DNA of 34,710 nt from an uncultured Lachnospiraceae bacterium (GCA_910586715.1 CAJUJG010000035.1:1-34710); one strand, 5' to 3'. Shown: positions 23,801 to 32,871, counted from the first letter of the stretch. Numbers and translations are program-made. Notes: generated by a model from the sequence alone, not told the origin.

Positions 23801-25489
23801 CTATACAAATCCCTGCTTTTTCTCTTTCGCGTTTCTCATCAGTTCCCGCGCATTCTCCCGAACGGTGTCGGTCAGTTCATCGCTGCCGAGCATTCTTGCA
23901 AGCTCGTCAACTGCCTGCGACTCGCTCATCTCATGAATGTCCGTCACTGTGGTGTTATCGATGACCTGCTTGGCAATCATAAAATGCGTGTCCGCCATCG
24001 CCGCAATCTGCGGAAGATGCGTGATACAAATAACCTGATGATTTCTTGAAATGCGCCCAAGCTTTTCCGATACCTTCCATGCCGTCTTACCGCTGATGCC
24101 GGCATCAATTTCATCAAAAATCATCGTCGGAATTTTATCCCTTGAGGCAAGCACCGTCTTTAACGCAAGCATAATACGCGAAAGCTCGCCGCCGCTCGCC
24201 ACGCTGCCAAGGCTTTTTAACGGCTCGCCGGGGTTGGTCGAAATCATAAACTCCACATCGTCATATCCCGACGACGACAATTCCTGCTGCCCCCGTACCT
24301 GGATCTCGTACTGCACGTCAAGAAAATTCAAATCCGTCAGCGCGTCCGTCATTTCCTCAGCAAGGCGTTTCGCCTCCTTCGTACGCATCTCCGACGCCTC
24401 TGCACAAAGACGCTCAAGTTCTGCCTGCTTTTTTGCAAGCTGTTCTTCCAGCTGCGCTTTATAGGCATCCGCGTTTTTGAGCTTCTCGATTTTTTCGGCA
24501 AGCTCCGTCTGATATTCGAATATACTTTCGATACTGTCACCATACTTTAATTTCAAACGGTTGAGCGTGTTCAGCCGCTCCTGCGTATCCGCAAACGCCT
24601 GCGCGTCAAACTCCATGTCCGCCATATATTCCGCGATGCCGCGATTAAAGTCGTTTAACAGCGCGTCAATATTTTCAAGCTCATCCGCAAGCTCCTTTGC
24701 TTTTCCGTCATATCCCTCAATGCTTCGCAAATCCCGTACGGCATGTCCTACCAAATCCGCCGCCGACTGATCACCGTTACCCGTAAACTGATGCGCCCTG
24801 CCTGCTGCCTCCACAATCTGCCTGCTGTTTGACATCTTTTTAAAAAGATTTTCCAGCTCCTCGTCCTCGCCCTGCGTCAGCGCAGCTTCTTCAATCTCAT
24901 TGTACTCAAACTCCGCAAGCCCTAATTCCTTCGCACGCTCACCCTCATCGGTGTTCAGTCCGCCTAACTCCTGTTTGATCTGAAGATATGCGCCGTAATC
25001 CTCCCGAAGCGCCTCTTTGACCTGCAAAAGCGCACTGCCTGCAAACGAATCCAAAATCTCCATATGGTTTTTCTTATATAAAAGCGACTGGTTCTCATGC
25101 TGCCCATGAATGTCAATCAGCAGCTCGCTCACCGCCTTAACCTGCTTTGCCACTGCAGTTTCCCCGCAGATTTTAAAAGTGCTGCGGTTCGGCTGTATCC
25201 GCCTTTGAATAATGACCAGCCCGTCCTCCTCGACCAAAACTTCAAGCGCTTTTAACGCTGCAAGCGTCTGCGCATCTTCCACTTGAAACACCAGTTCCAC
25301 AAGCGCGTATTCCGCACCGTTTCGGATAATGTCCTTATCCGCCTTTGCGCCAAGCGCAAGATTAACAGAGCCGATAATAATCGATTTACCGGCTCCTGTC
25401 TCTCCACTTAAAATATTTAATCCTTCTCTGAAATGAACCTCCGTCTCCGTAATCAGAGCCAGATTTTTCACATGTAAGCTTATTAGCAT
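23801..25489 (-). CDS. recN: RecN, DNA double-strand break repair ATPase
   Basis: A 562-residue SMC-like ATPase that gathers at double-strand breaks and aids RecA-dependent repair. The N-terminal Walker A is GETGAGKS (29-36). A long coiled-coil middle of about 250 residues follows, then the ABC signature SGGELSRIMLALKTVLA, the Walker B with MIFDEIDAGISG, and the H-loop region QVICITHLPQIAAMAD. Length is normal. It is the last gene of the operon and ends at a strong terminator. In spore formers it is usually followed by spoIVB; here the aminotransferase faces it instead. Confidence 0.97.
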   Translation of the reverse strand: MLISLHVKNLALITETEVHFREGLNILSGETGAGKSIIIGSVNLALGAKADKDIIRNGAEYALVELVFQVEDAQTLAALKALEVLVEEDGLVIIQRRIQPNRSTFKICGETAVAKQVKAVSELLIDIHGQHENQSLLYKKNHMEILDSFAGSALLQVKEALREDYGAYLQIKQELGGLNTDEGERAKELGLAEFEYNEIEEAALTQGEDEELENLFKKMSNSRQIVEAAGRAHQFTGNGDQSAADLVGHAVRDLRSIEGYDGKAKELADELENIDALLNDFNRGIAEYMADMEFDAQAFADTQERLNTLNRLKLKYGDSIESIFEYQTELAEKIEKLKNADAYKAQLEEQLAKKQAELERLCAEASEMRTKEAKRLAEEMTDALTDLNFLDVQYEIQVRGQQELSSSGYDDVEFMISTNPGEPLKSLGSVASGGELSRIMLALKTVLASRDKIPTMIFDEIDAGISGKTAWKVSEKLGRISRNHQVICITHLPQIAAMADTHFMIAKQVIDNTTVTDIHEMSESQAVDELARMLGSDELTDTVRENARELMRNAKEKKQGFV

Positions 25490-25528
25490 AAATTACTGAA
25501 TCTCCGTTTTTCAATCTTAACCGTTTAC

Positions 25529-25981
25529 TTAACCTTTTATAATATCCTCTAATTTTTCCATAACAGCCCGCGTGTCCTCGACCGTCTTAATCGCCGCCAT
25601 AATCGTATCATCACCTGCAATGCAGCCTACAATCTCCGGCAGCTTCATCGCATCCACTGCTGCCGCAACTGCCATTGCCATCCCCTGAACCGTTTTAATC
25701 ACGAGAATATTCTGCGCCATATTCATGGACACAAAACCGTCGCGCAGTACCCGGATATACTTGTCTCCTAAATCCGTATCGTCGCCTGACAGAATAATGT
25801 ACTTCTGCCTCCCGCCCCCCGCGGAAATTTTAGACAGCTTCAATTCTCTGATGTCCCTGGATACCGTCGCCTGCGTGACATCAAAGCCCTCCTGCCGCAG
25901 ATACGCCGCAAGCTCTTCCTGCGTCTCAATATCATATTTGTTAATGAGGTCTACCACCACCTCATGCCGTTCCCTTTTCAT
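25529..25981 (-). CDS. argR: ArgR, arginine repressor
   Basis: A 150-residue hexameric, arginine-responsive regulator. The N-terminal winged helix contains ATVSRDIRELKLSK (about 38-51). The C-terminal oligomerisation and arginine-binding domain has VGCIAGDDTIMAA, with the DD pair that binds arginine in the family. Start set at the ATG at 25981, seven bases after AAAGGGGA; a TTG directly before it would be too close. Its place between nadK and recN is the common order in Firmicutes, and argR here is not next to arginine genes. Confidence 0.96.
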   Translation of the reverse strand: MKRERHEVVVDLINKYDIETQEELAAYLRQEGFDVTQATVSRDIRELKLSKISAGGGRQKYIILSGDDTDLGDKYIRVLRDGFVSMNMAQNILVIKTVQGMAMAVAAAVDAMKLPEIVGCIAGDDTIMAAIKTVEDTRAVMEKLEDIIKG

Positions 25982-25999
25982 CAAGAAATCCCCTTTGGA

Positions 26000-26812
26000 C
26001 TAGAATATACGCATCTTGTTGTGCATAATGTCAAGGAAGCTGACATCGCTTAACTTGATAATTTTCGTGAACTTATCCGAACGGATAATCCGGATTTTAT
26101 CGCCTTCATTGAGATTTACGGGACACCGACCGTCAAAGCTTGCGTCTACCTCCTGCTTTTCCCCCGGTTTATAGCGTCCGATTTCAATATCAATGACATC
26201 CTCCTCTGAGAGAATGATTGTACGGTTGTTGACAAGCGTGTGCGAGCATACCGGCGTCATCATAATCAGACGCGCCCGCGGCTCCACAATCGGACCGCCC
26301 GCTGACAGATTGTATGCGGTGGAACCGGTCGGCGTCGATATAATCATACCGTCCGCGCTATATGTACTCAAAAGACGCCCATTTACATAAATATTAAAAT
26401 TGATGACATGCAGCGCACCCTTTCTGCTGATAACAATATCATTTAACGCCGTCTGCGGCATCATGCTCTCGCCCGATACTACCGGAATGCCGCTTAACAT
26501 CATGCGCGACTCAATTTCATACTGTCCGCTAATCAGCGCATCCAGCGCATTTTCAAGCTCCTCCCACTCCACCTCCGCGAGATAGCCCAGCGTTCCAAGG
26601 TTGACGCCGATCATCGGAACATGGCTTCCTACATATTCTTTTGCGGCACGCAGCATCGTACCATCGCCGCCAAGCACCAGCATGCCCTCCACCGTCCGGT
26701 CAAGCTGATCTTTCACAACGCAGCCCTTTAAGGTCAGATAATCCCGTATGTGTTTCGTGTGCTCTCCCGTCGTATCCTTTAATGTATTGGTATAAATATA
26801 AAATGTTTTCAT
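26000..26812 (-). CDS. nadK: NAD kinase
   Basis: A 270-residue enzyme that makes NADP from NAD using ATP or polyphosphate. The GGDGT motif (48-52) in MLVLGGDGTMLRAA and the second motif STPTGSTAYNLSAGGPIV are intact, with NDIVISR upstream and a beta-rich C-terminal domain. The ATG at 26812 is preferred because GGGAG lies five bases upstream; an ATG four codons earlier lacks a ribosome site. It follows tlyA by 47 nt and precedes argR by 18 nt. Confidence 0.96.
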   Translation of the reverse strand: MKTFYIYTNTLKDTTGEHTKHIRDYLTLKGCVVKDQLDRTVEGMLVLGGDGTMLRAAKEYVGSHVPMIGVNLGTLGYLAEVEWEELENALDALISGQYEIESRMMLSGIPVVSGESMMPQTALNDIVISRKGALHVINFNIYVNGRLLSTYSADGMIISTPTGSTAYNLSAGGPIVEPRARLIMMTPVCSHTLVNNRTIILSEEDVIDIEIGRYKPGEKQEVDASFDGRCPVNLNEGDKIRIIRSDKFTKIIKLSDVSFLDIMHNKMRIF

Positions 26813-26859
26813 TCCTGCTCCCATATTATCTTATCACAAGTCTTCCCGCGTATCCGTTT

Positions 26860-27699
26860 TTACGGCACGTCCAAAACCCCGTGTGCATTTTCAACAGTAT
26901 TTTTAATGCAATCCGCATACTTTTCATTTACAAATGCCGTGGCGTCAAACGCCTTTGGCACATCCTGCATTTTTTCAATATGCATTAGATATTCAATGTT
27001 CCCCTCCGGTCCCCTGATGGGTGAAAAATCCAAATGCAGCAGCCCAAAGCCCTTTGCAAGTGTAAACGCCAATACTGTTTCAATCACTTCAATATGTACC
27101 TTTGGTTCCCGCACGACGCCTTTTTTTCCGACTTTATCCCTGCCAGCCTCAAACTGGGGCTTTATCAGGCATACCATTTCACCGTCAGGCGCCAAGAGCT
27201 GATATGCCGGCCCCAATATTTTGTCAAGTGAGATAAACGACACGTCCACCGATGCAAAATCGGGTGCATCCTCAATATCCGAAGGCTGTATGTATCGGAA
27301 ATTCGTCTTTTCCATGCAGACGACACGCGCATCGTTTCTAAGCTTCCACGCCAATTGTCCATGCCCCACGTCAATCGAATATACTTTCGATGCTCCGTTT
27401 TGCAGCATACAGTCCGTAAAGCCGCCCGTCGATGCTCCAATATCCATGCATATTTTTCCCGAAAGCGCCACCCCGAACTGCTCAATTGCTTTCTCCAGCT
27501 TCAAACCGCCGCGGCTTACGTATTTCAGAGGATTTCCCCGCACCTCAATCCGTACCTTCGCTTCATCGAACATGGAGCCTGCCTTGTCCTCCTTTTGGTC
27601 ATTCACGTACACGTTTCCGGACATGATAACCGCCTTCGCCTTCTCCCGCGACTCGGCAAACCCCTGCTTTACAAGCAGCACATCCAAGCGTTCCTTCAT
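26860..27699 (-). CDS. tlyA: TlyA-family rRNA 2'-O-methyltransferase
   Basis: A 279-residue two-domain protein. The S4 RNA-binding domain (about 1-62: ERLDVLLVKQGFAESREKAK, then SGNVYVN) is joined to an FtsJ-like SAM methyltransferase with DIGASTGGFTDCML (motif I) and VDVSFISL (motif IV). Mycobacterial TlyA methylates 16S and 23S rRNA; some members are also called haemolysins, which is doubtful here. Start at the ATG 27699 matches the family, though the AAAGGAG site is 14 nt away; an in-frame GTG at 27723 also exists. It sits between dxs and nadK as in most Clostridia. Confidence 0.93.
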   Translation of the reverse strand: MKERLDVLLVKQGFAESREKAKAVIMSGNVYVNDQKEDKAGSMFDEAKVRIEVRGNPLKYVSRGGLKLEKAIEQFGVALSGKICMDIGASTGGFTDCMLQNGASKVYSIDVGHGQLAWKLRNDARVVCMEKTNFRYIQPSDIEDAPDFASVDVSFISLDKILGPAYQLLAPDGEMVCLIKPQFEAGRDKVGKKGVVREPKVHIEVIETVLAFTLAKGFGLLHLDFSPIRGPEGNIEYLMHIEKMQDVPKAFDATAFVNEKYADCIKNTVENAHGVLDVP

Positions 27700-27742
27700 T
27701 TTAAATAAACAAGCTCCTTTCACAGTCTAAAAGTTTGGGTTA

Positions 27743-29602
27743 TCAAACTCCCTCCATAGCCTCCGTCACCCTACGCACAATCGTCTCCGTGTCAATGCCA
27801 ACCTCCCTGCGCAGAATGTCCACGTTTCCGTGCTCCACATATTCATCGGGAATTGTGATTGTCACAAGCCTTGCATCGCTCTTTTTTTCGGCAAGATAAT
27901 CCCGCACCTTCTCCCCGAAGCCGCCGCTTGCCACATTTTCCTCCATTGTCACAATCAGCTCATGACTGGTCAGCGCCTCGTCTATAATACCGGTATCAAT
28001 GGGCTTTACAAAGCGCGCATTGATAATGCTGCAGCCATATCCTTTCTTCGCAAGCGCGCTTCTGACCTCCAGTGCCGTCTTAACCATGCTGCCAACCGCA
28101 ATCAGCACAATTTGGCGATCATTTAGGAGCCACTCCGCCTTTCCGAGCACGATCGGCTCCCGAAATTCCTTTAAGCCGTCGTACGCCTCGCCGCGCGGAT
28201 AGCGCAGTGCAACCGGACCGTCAAAGCCGACCGCGAACTTGAGCATATCCGACAGCTCCCACTTATTCTTCGGCGCCATAATGTGCATATTCGGTATGGA
28301 AGAAAGGTACGACAAATCGAAAATACCCTGATGCGTCTCACCGTCACTTCCCACAAGCCCCGCCCGGTCTATGGCAAACACGACGGGAAGGTTTTGGATG
28401 CAGACATCGTGGAGGATCTGATCGTAAGCACGCTGCAAAAAAGAAGAATAGATCGCAACTACCGGTTTCATTCCGCCTGCCGCAAGCCCCGCCGCAAACG
28501 TGACCGCGTGCTCCTCCGCAATCCCAACGTCAAAAAAACGGTCGGGATACATGTTTTTAAAGCGCTTTAAACCTGTTCCGTCCGGCATTGCCGCCGTAAT
28601 TGCCACAATATCCTCATTCCGGTCCCCAAGCTTGCACATCACGGTTGAAAACACATCCGTATAATTTGACTTTGTTTTCGGCTTTAACGGAAGCCCCGTT
28701 TCCACGTCAAACGGCTCTGCTCCGTGAAACCGTGCCGGATGCCGCTCCGCCGGCGCAAATCCTTTGCCTTTTTGCGTCAGCACATGCACAAGCACCGCAG
28801 ACTTGCAGCGTTTTGCTTCCCGAAAAACCTTGAGCATCGCGTTAATGTTGTGCCCGTCCACCGGACCAAGGTACGTGATACCCATATCCTCAAAAAACAT
28901 TCCGGGGATGACAAGATGCTTTACGGAGCTTTTCGCCCTTCTTATGCTTTGCACAACCGAATCAAGCTTTTTGTCCATGAGCGAATTATAAACCCCTTCC
29001 TTAATATCAAGATACTTGTCCGCCGTTCTGATATTATTCAGGTACTTTGACATGCCGCCGACATTTTCCGAGATTGACATATTATTATCATTCAGCACAA
29101 TGATATAGTTTGTCCTAATACGCGCCGCATTGTTCAGGGCTTCGTACGCCATTCCGCCCGTAAGGGAACCGTCGCCGATTACGGAGACAACCGTGCTGTC
29201 CTCCCCCTTCAAATCTCTTGCCTTCACAAGACCTAATCCTGCCGATACGGAGGTTGAGCTGTGCCCCGTGTCAAAACAGTCGCACTCGCTCTCTTTTCTT
29301 TTGGGAAAGCCGCTCATTCCGCCGTACTTTCTAAGCCGCTCAAACCCCGCCCTCCGTCCGGTCAGAAGCTTATGCGTATACGACTGATGTCCCACATCCC
29401 AAACAATCTTGTCCTTTGGCAGGTTCAGGCTTAGATGCAGTGCCATTGTAAGCTCTACCGTGCCCAAATTTGAACCCAAATGACCGCCCGTTACGCTAAT
29501 CTTGTTAATCAGAAATTCCCTGATTTCCTCCGCCAAAAGATCGTAGTCCTCCGGCACCACATCTTTAATGTCATTCTCTTTTTCTATTCTTTCGAGTATC
29601 AT
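27743..29602 (-). CDS. dxs: 1-deoxy-D-xylulose-5-phosphate synthase
   Basis: A 619-residue thiamine-diphosphate enzyme that joins pyruvate and glyceraldehyde 3-phosphate, the first step of the MEP isoprenoid pathway. Visible are GGHLGSNLGTVELTMALH (about 39-56), VWDVGHQSYTHK, the ThDP motif GDGSLTGGMAYEALNN, LNDNNMSIS, and the pyrimidine-domain glutamate region GIAEEHAVTFAAGLA. The last third is a transketolase C-terminal domain. Its ATG overlaps the stop of a 10-codon mini-ORF (ATGA), so translation may be coupled to ispA upstream. With ispA in the same operon it supplies isoprenoid precursor and product. Confidence 0.97.
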   Translation of the reverse strand: MILERIEKENDIKDVVPEDYDLLAEEIREFLINKISVTGGHLGSNLGTVELTMALHLSLNLPKDKIVWDVGHQSYTHKLLTGRRAGFERLRKYGGMSGFPKRKESECDCFDTGHSSTSVSAGLGLVKARDLKGEDSTVVSVIGDGSLTGGMAYEALNNAARIRTNYIIVLNDNNMSISENVGGMSKYLNNIRTADKYLDIKEGVYNSLMDKKLDSVVQSIRRAKSSVKHLVIPGMFFEDMGITYLGPVDGHNINAMLKVFREAKRCKSAVLVHVLTQKGKGFAPAERHPARFHGAEPFDVETGLPLKPKTKSNYTDVFSTVMCKLGDRNEDIVAITAAMPDGTGLKRFKNMYPDRFFDVGIAEEHAVTFAAGLAAGGMKPVVAIYSSFLQRAYDQILHDVCIQNLPVVFAIDRAGLVGSDGETHQGIFDLSYLSSIPNMHIMAPKNKWELSDMLKFAVGFDGPVALRYPRGEAYDGLKEFREPIVLGKAEWLLNDRQIVLIAVGSMVKTALEVRSALAKKGYGCSIINARFVKPIDTGIIDEALTSHELIVTMEENVASGGFGEKVRDYLAEKKSDARLVTITIPDEYVEHGNVDILRREVGIDTETIVRRVTEAMEGV

Positions 29603-29645
29603 GCCACATCTTCGCCCTTTCTTCTTCTCATCCGAATTCCTTCAT
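29599..29645 (-). other. two overlapping mini-ORFs linking ispA to dxs
   Basis: In the 51-nt ispA-dxs gap, the ATG at 29645 opens MKEFG and stops at 29628. The ATG at 29631 overlaps that stop as ATGA and opens MRRRKGEDVA, stopping at 29599, where its TGA again overlaps the dxs ATG (29602). AGGA or AAGGA lies about 6-7 nt before both mini-ORF starts. The arrangement would hand ribosomes from ispA to dxs. The sequence facts are direct; translation is inferred. Confidence 0.4.
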
Positions 29646-29655
29646 CCGAATTCCT
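29628..29655. repeat. tandem 14-bp duplication, third copy at 30550-30563
   Basis: TCATCCGAATTCCT occurs twice head to tail at 29628-29641 and 29642-29655, and once more at 30550-30563, across the xseB stop and ispA start. On the coding strand it reads AGGAATTCGGATGA, a ribosome site plus start codon. The downstream pair looks like a duplicated copy of the ispA initiation region. Confidence 0.7.
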
Positions 29656-30553
29656 ATTTCAAACGCGTAATCAGGCTTTTTACCAAATCCGTCAAAAATT
29701 CGTTTTGAAACCCTTTTTGACCCAACGCTTCCAAACGGCTTATCGCATGAGCGGACAGCTCCTTTTGTTCGCGTGATGCCTCGTCAATCCCCTTTAACGT
29801 AACATATGTTGTTTTATTATTTTTTTCATCGCTGCCAATCGGCTTTCCAAGCTCCTCAAAGGTACTTGTCACATCTAAAATATCGTCCTGTATCTGAAAC
29901 GCTATTCCAATCTCATAAGCCGCCTGCTCGATAATGTCAACCGCCTCATCACAGGCTCCTGCAAGCACGGCGCCAATCATCATCGATGCCTGTATCAATG
30001 CCGCCGTCTTATGCTCATGAATATAGAGAAGCTGTGAAAGCTCCAAGGCTTCTTCTGCGCGTTCCGCCGCAATATCGGCATCCTGACCGCCAATCATTCC
30101 GTATATTCCTGCCTTTTTTGCAAGAATCGAGAGCGCCCTTGCAACGCGCGCGGCATCTGCTCCTTCACACGAAAAAGCCGTAAGCGCCGTCTCAAACGCA
30201 TAATTTAACAGCGCGTCTCCCGCAAGGACTGCCACGGCTTCGCCATACTGCGCCCAGGTCGTTTTTTTGCCGCGCCTGTATTCATCATTATCCATCGCCG
30301 GAAGGTCATCGTGCACAAGAGAGTACGTATGAATCATCTCGATTGCTGCCATAAACGGCTCAATTACCGTCCCATTCCCTCCAAACAGTTTATACGTCTC
30401 CGACATCAGCAACGGACGAAGACGCTTTCCGCCCGCGTTGACGCTGTAATTCATCGCCTGAATCACCTCCGAGGTCCGCCCCTGCTCCTTTGGAAGATAT
30501 GCCTCTATGATTTGCCAAACCGCCTCCGTACGGCGCTTTATTTCTTCTTTCAT
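29654..30553 (-). CDS. ispA: polyprenyl synthetase (farnesyl/geranylgeranyl diphosphate synthase)
   Basis: A 299-residue trans-prenyltransferase that condenses isopentenyl diphosphate with allylic diphosphates. GGKRLRP (41-47), the first aspartate-rich motif DDLPAMDND (82-90) and the second, DDILD (223-227), are all intact, with GQDADI between them. Sequence around the first motif fits the bacterial FPP synthase group, giving the C15 substrate for UppS. The ATG overlaps the xseB stop as ATGA. Product length cannot be fixed from sequence alone. Confidence 0.95.
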   Translation of the reverse strand: MKEEIKRRTEAVWQIIEAYLPKEQGRTSEVIQAMNYSVNAGGKRLRPLLMSETYKLFGGNGTVIEPFMAAIEMIHTYSLVHDDLPAMDNDEYRRGKKTTWAQYGEAVAVLAGDALLNYAFETALTAFSCEGADAARVARALSILAKKAGIYGMIGGQDADIAAERAEEALELSQLLYIHEHKTAALIQASMMIGAVLAGACDEAVDIIEQAAYEIGIAFQIQDDILDVTSTFEELGKPIGSDEKNNKTTYVTLKGIDEASREQKELSAHAISRLEALGQKGFQNEFLTDLVKSLITRLK

Positions 30554-30759
30554 CCGAATTCCTCCAGCTCTCCGCGCTCATTGAGCTTCAAAACTTCCTT
30601 CTCAACCTTGTCAATCTTATCGTTGCAGGATTGGATCAGCTTCATCCCTTCTTTATACAATCGAAACGATTCCTCCAGCGAAATGTCTTCCTGCTCCAAT
30701 TTTCCGATTGCCGTCTCCAGTTTCTCAAAGGTTTCGTCAAGCGTCAGCTCACGTGCCAT
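30550..30759 (-). CDS. xseB: exodeoxyribonuclease VII small subunit
   Basis: A 69-residue helical protein with the family core LTLDETFEKLETAIGKLEQE and ISLEESFRLYKEGMKLIQSC. It binds XseA to make the processive single-strand DNA exonuclease. The ATG at 30759 follows GGAGGT by 5 nt and overlaps the xseA end by 11 nt; an earlier ATG at 30792 is unlikely. Its stop overlaps the ispA start. Confidence 0.95.
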   Translation of the reverse strand: MARELTLDETFEKLETAIGKLEQEDISLEESFRLYKEGMKLIQSCNDKIDKVEKEVLKLNERGELEEFG

Positions 30760-31960
30760 AATCCACCTCCGTAACACCTGTTGTTTTTGCATGTATCATA
30801 CCGTTTTTTACATAAATCCGAACTGCCTGTTCCGGCTTTGCCTTGCGAATATCATTTAAAACCTGCCCGTCTTCATTTTCCACATAGGCGTACCCCTGAC
30901 TTAACTTTTCCAAAGGTGAAAGACCTTTTAGCTGCTGCGCAAACAGCGCCATTTTATGGCGGTTATCGGTCAGACGCTTGTCCATAAGTCCCGAAAGCTT
31001 TTCCTCCAAATCCATACAATACATCCTTTTTTGCTGCAGCTGACTGACAGGGCTTAAATATTTGAACCGGAGCTTATGATTTTCCAGTTTCGTCTTTTCC
31101 CACTCTAAGCGCTTTTCCATATGATGCTGCAATGTGCTCTGATACAGCGCTATTTTTTCGGTAAGCAGGTTAAAATCATACACTGCAAGCTCTGCCGCCG
31201 CAGAAGGCGTCGGTGCTCTCAAATCCGCCACAAAATCAATGATTGTCGTATCTGTCTCATGACCGACCGCCGAAACAATCGGAACACAGCAGTCAAATAC
31301 TGCCTGCGCCACAATTTCTTCGTTAAATGCCCACAAATCCTCTATGGAGCCGCCGCCCCTTCCCACAATCATCACGTCCACGCCAAGCCGCTCTAACGCA
31401 TGAATGCCGTTTACGATGCTTGCGGGCGCCTGTTCTCCCTGCACAAGCGCTGGATAAAGGATAATCTGCACATACGGATTGCGCCTTGTTGCAATGTTGA
31501 TAATATCGCGCACCGCCGCTCCCGTAGGCGCAGTCACCACACCGAGCGTCTTAATAAAACGCGGTATCGGCTGCTTGTATTCCGGCGCAAACATGCCCAT
31601 TTCTTCAAGCTCTCTTTTCAGCCGGTCAAACTTCTCGTACAAAAGCCCGGCGCCGTCCAATGTAATCTGTTTTGCGTACAGCTGATACTTTCCGTCTCTC
31701 TCATAAACGTCAATCGTACCGCCAACCACGACCTGCTGCCCCTCCTCCAGCCGGAAGGAAAGACCGGCGCGGCTGCCGGCAAACATAACACATGCTATTA
31801 TTCCTTTTTCATCCTTCAGGGTAAAGTAGATATGTCCCGACGAATGATATTTACAATTGCTGATTTCCCCTTTTACAAATATGGATTGCAGCATATAATC
31901 CTGCACAAACATATTTTTGATATAGGAGTTTACCTGGGCAACAGTGTAAACATTGTGCAT
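30749..31960 (-). CDS. xseA: exodeoxyribonuclease VII large subunit
   Basis: A 403-residue catalytic subunit. The N-terminal OB domain has VKGEISNCKYHSSGHIYFTL. The nuclease core follows with GVVTAPTGAAVRDIINIATR, VGRGGGSIEDLWAFNEE and AVGHETDTTIIDFVADLRAP, then a coiled coil and a small C-terminal domain (LSQGYAYVENEDG). Start set at the ATG 31960, nine bases after GGAGGG; the open frame extends back over nusB but that part is not protein-like. It lies 25 nt after nusB. Confidence 0.96.
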   Translation of the reverse strand: MHNVYTVAQVNSYIKNMFVQDYMLQSIFVKGEISNCKYHSSGHIYFTLKDEKGIIACVMFAGSRAGLSFRLEEGQQVVVGGTIDVYERDGKYQLYAKQITLDGAGLLYEKFDRLKRELEEMGMFAPEYKQPIPRFIKTLGVVTAPTGAAVRDIINIATRRNPYVQIILYPALVQGEQAPASIVNGIHALERLGVDVMIVGRGGGSIEDLWAFNEEIVAQAVFDCCVPIVSAVGHETDTTIIDFVADLRAPTPSAAAELAVYDFNLLTEKIALYQSTLQHHMEKRLEWEKTKLENHKLRFKYLSPVSQLQQKRMYCMDLEEKLSGLMDKRLTDNRHKMALFAQQLKGLSPLEKLSQGYAYVENEDGQVLNDIRKAKPEQAVRIYVKNGMIHAKTTGVTEVDYGT

Positions 31961-31985
31961 TTTTGGCTGCCCTCCTGCATTTTCC

Positions 31986-32390
31986 TTAGACAAACTTTGC
32001 CAGCACACCGTTGACAAAGCCCGACGATTCCTCCTGTCCGAACCGCTTTGCAAGCTCAACCGCCTCATTAATTGCAACGCCCGCAGGCACATCCTCGTCA
32101 AACGCAATCTCATACACCGCAAGACGCAGTATGGTGAGGTCAACCTTTCCCATTCGCTGGGTTGTCCACCCCTTCGCCTGCTTATTAATCATCGCGTCAA
32201 GCTCGTCAAGCTTCTCGATAATGCGCTTCCCCTTTTGGGAAATATAAGCTGCATCCTTTTCGTCTGCCATAAGCTCATCATCCTCAAAGAAGAAACGCTC
32301 CTGCTCCGGCATTTCGTCCCTGTCGTTAAATTCTACCCGAAATATGAATTTAAAAATCTGTTCTCTCAGCTCCCGCCTGCTCATCTTCAA
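31986..32390 (-). CDS. nusB: NusB, transcription antitermination factor
   Basis: A 134-residue all-helical RNA-binding protein that joins NusE on boxA of rRNA leader transcripts. Family features are SRRELREQIFKFIFRVEF at the start, the middle DLTILRLAVYEIAFDEDVPAGVAINEAVELAKRF region, and the closing SSGFVNGVLAKF. Length is normal. It lies 20 nt after the Asp23-family gene. Confidence 0.96.
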   Translation of the reverse strand: MKMSRRELREQIFKFIFRVEFNDRDEMPEQERFFFEDDELMADEKDAAYISQKGKRIIEKLDELDAMINKQAKGWTTQRMGKVDLTILRLAVYEIAFDEDVPAGVAINEAVELAKRFGQEESSGFVNGVLAKFV

Positions 32391-32410
32391 CCTTTTTCCT
32401 TATGTTTTTT

Positions 32411-32815
32411 CTATTTGTTATCCTGCATTTTGATACCGATAATCCTGATATTCACATCGGACACCTCAAACCCTGTCATTGTCTCCAGTGCGCTTTTTAC
32501 TTTTTCCTGCACTTTATTACAGGTAGCCCGAATATTGTAGCCGTATTCAAGCGTAAGCGCCAGGTCAACGGATACCGTTCCCTCAAGAATATCTACCTTT
32601 ACGCCCTTTGTCTGCTTTTTCATAACGATATTCGTTATTCCGACCTTTCCCATAAGCTCATCCGTAATATTGCCCGACATCGCACTCACGCCGTCAACCT
32701 CCATCGCCGCAAGACCTGCAATCATGGCAACAACATCATTTGCAATCTTTACCGTGCCTAAGCCGTCAGCATCCGTGATACAGCCGTTTTTGCTCTTATC
32801 TGTTTCCTTGTCCAT
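32411..32815 (-). CDS. Asp23/Gls24-family protein
   Basis: A 134-residue protein of the Asp23/Gls24 (DUF322) family, whose members are cell-envelope stress or membrane-associated factors in Firmicutes. The motif IANDVVAMIAGLAAMEVDGV is followed by GKVGITNIVM and VDLALTLEYGYNIRATCNKVQEKVKSALETMTG. Residues before the domain are charged and probably disordered. Start at the ATG 32815 follows GGAGG; an in-frame start at 32851 lacks one. It is the first gene of the nusB-to-recN operon, a common position in Clostridia. Exact role unknown. Confidence 0.93.
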   Translation of the reverse strand: MDKETDKSKNGCITDADGLGTVKIANDVVAMIAGLAAMEVDGVSAMSGNITDELMGKVGITNIVMKKQTKGVKVDILEGTVSVDLALTLEYGYNIRATCNKVQEKVKSALETMTGFEVSDVNIRIIGIKMQDNK

Positions 32816-32862
32816 ATGCTTCCTCCTAGTCTGACTTTTTTCCAGTTTCACTTTTTATAGAT

Positions 32863-32871
32863 AGTATAGCA
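32863..32871 (-). promoter_or_regulatory. candidate extended -10 promoter of the housekeeping operon
   Basis: On the minus strand TGCTATACT is a good extended -10 box about 48 nt upstream of the Asp23-family start. The matching -35 position reads AGGCAA, which is poor, as is common with extended -10 promoters. The repeat element at 32921-33060 lies just upstream, so it could affect expression. Confidence 0.45.

Noticed and set aside
26860..27699. Calling TlyA a haemolysin
   Set aside because: The S4 plus FtsJ-like methyltransferase domains fit an rRNA methyltransferase. The haemolysin label comes from an indirect phenotype.
31961..32143. A 61-residue N-terminal extension of XseA
   Set aside because: It is read out of the nusB coding region in another frame, is arginine-rich noise, and the family starts at the ATG at 31960 behind GGAGGG.
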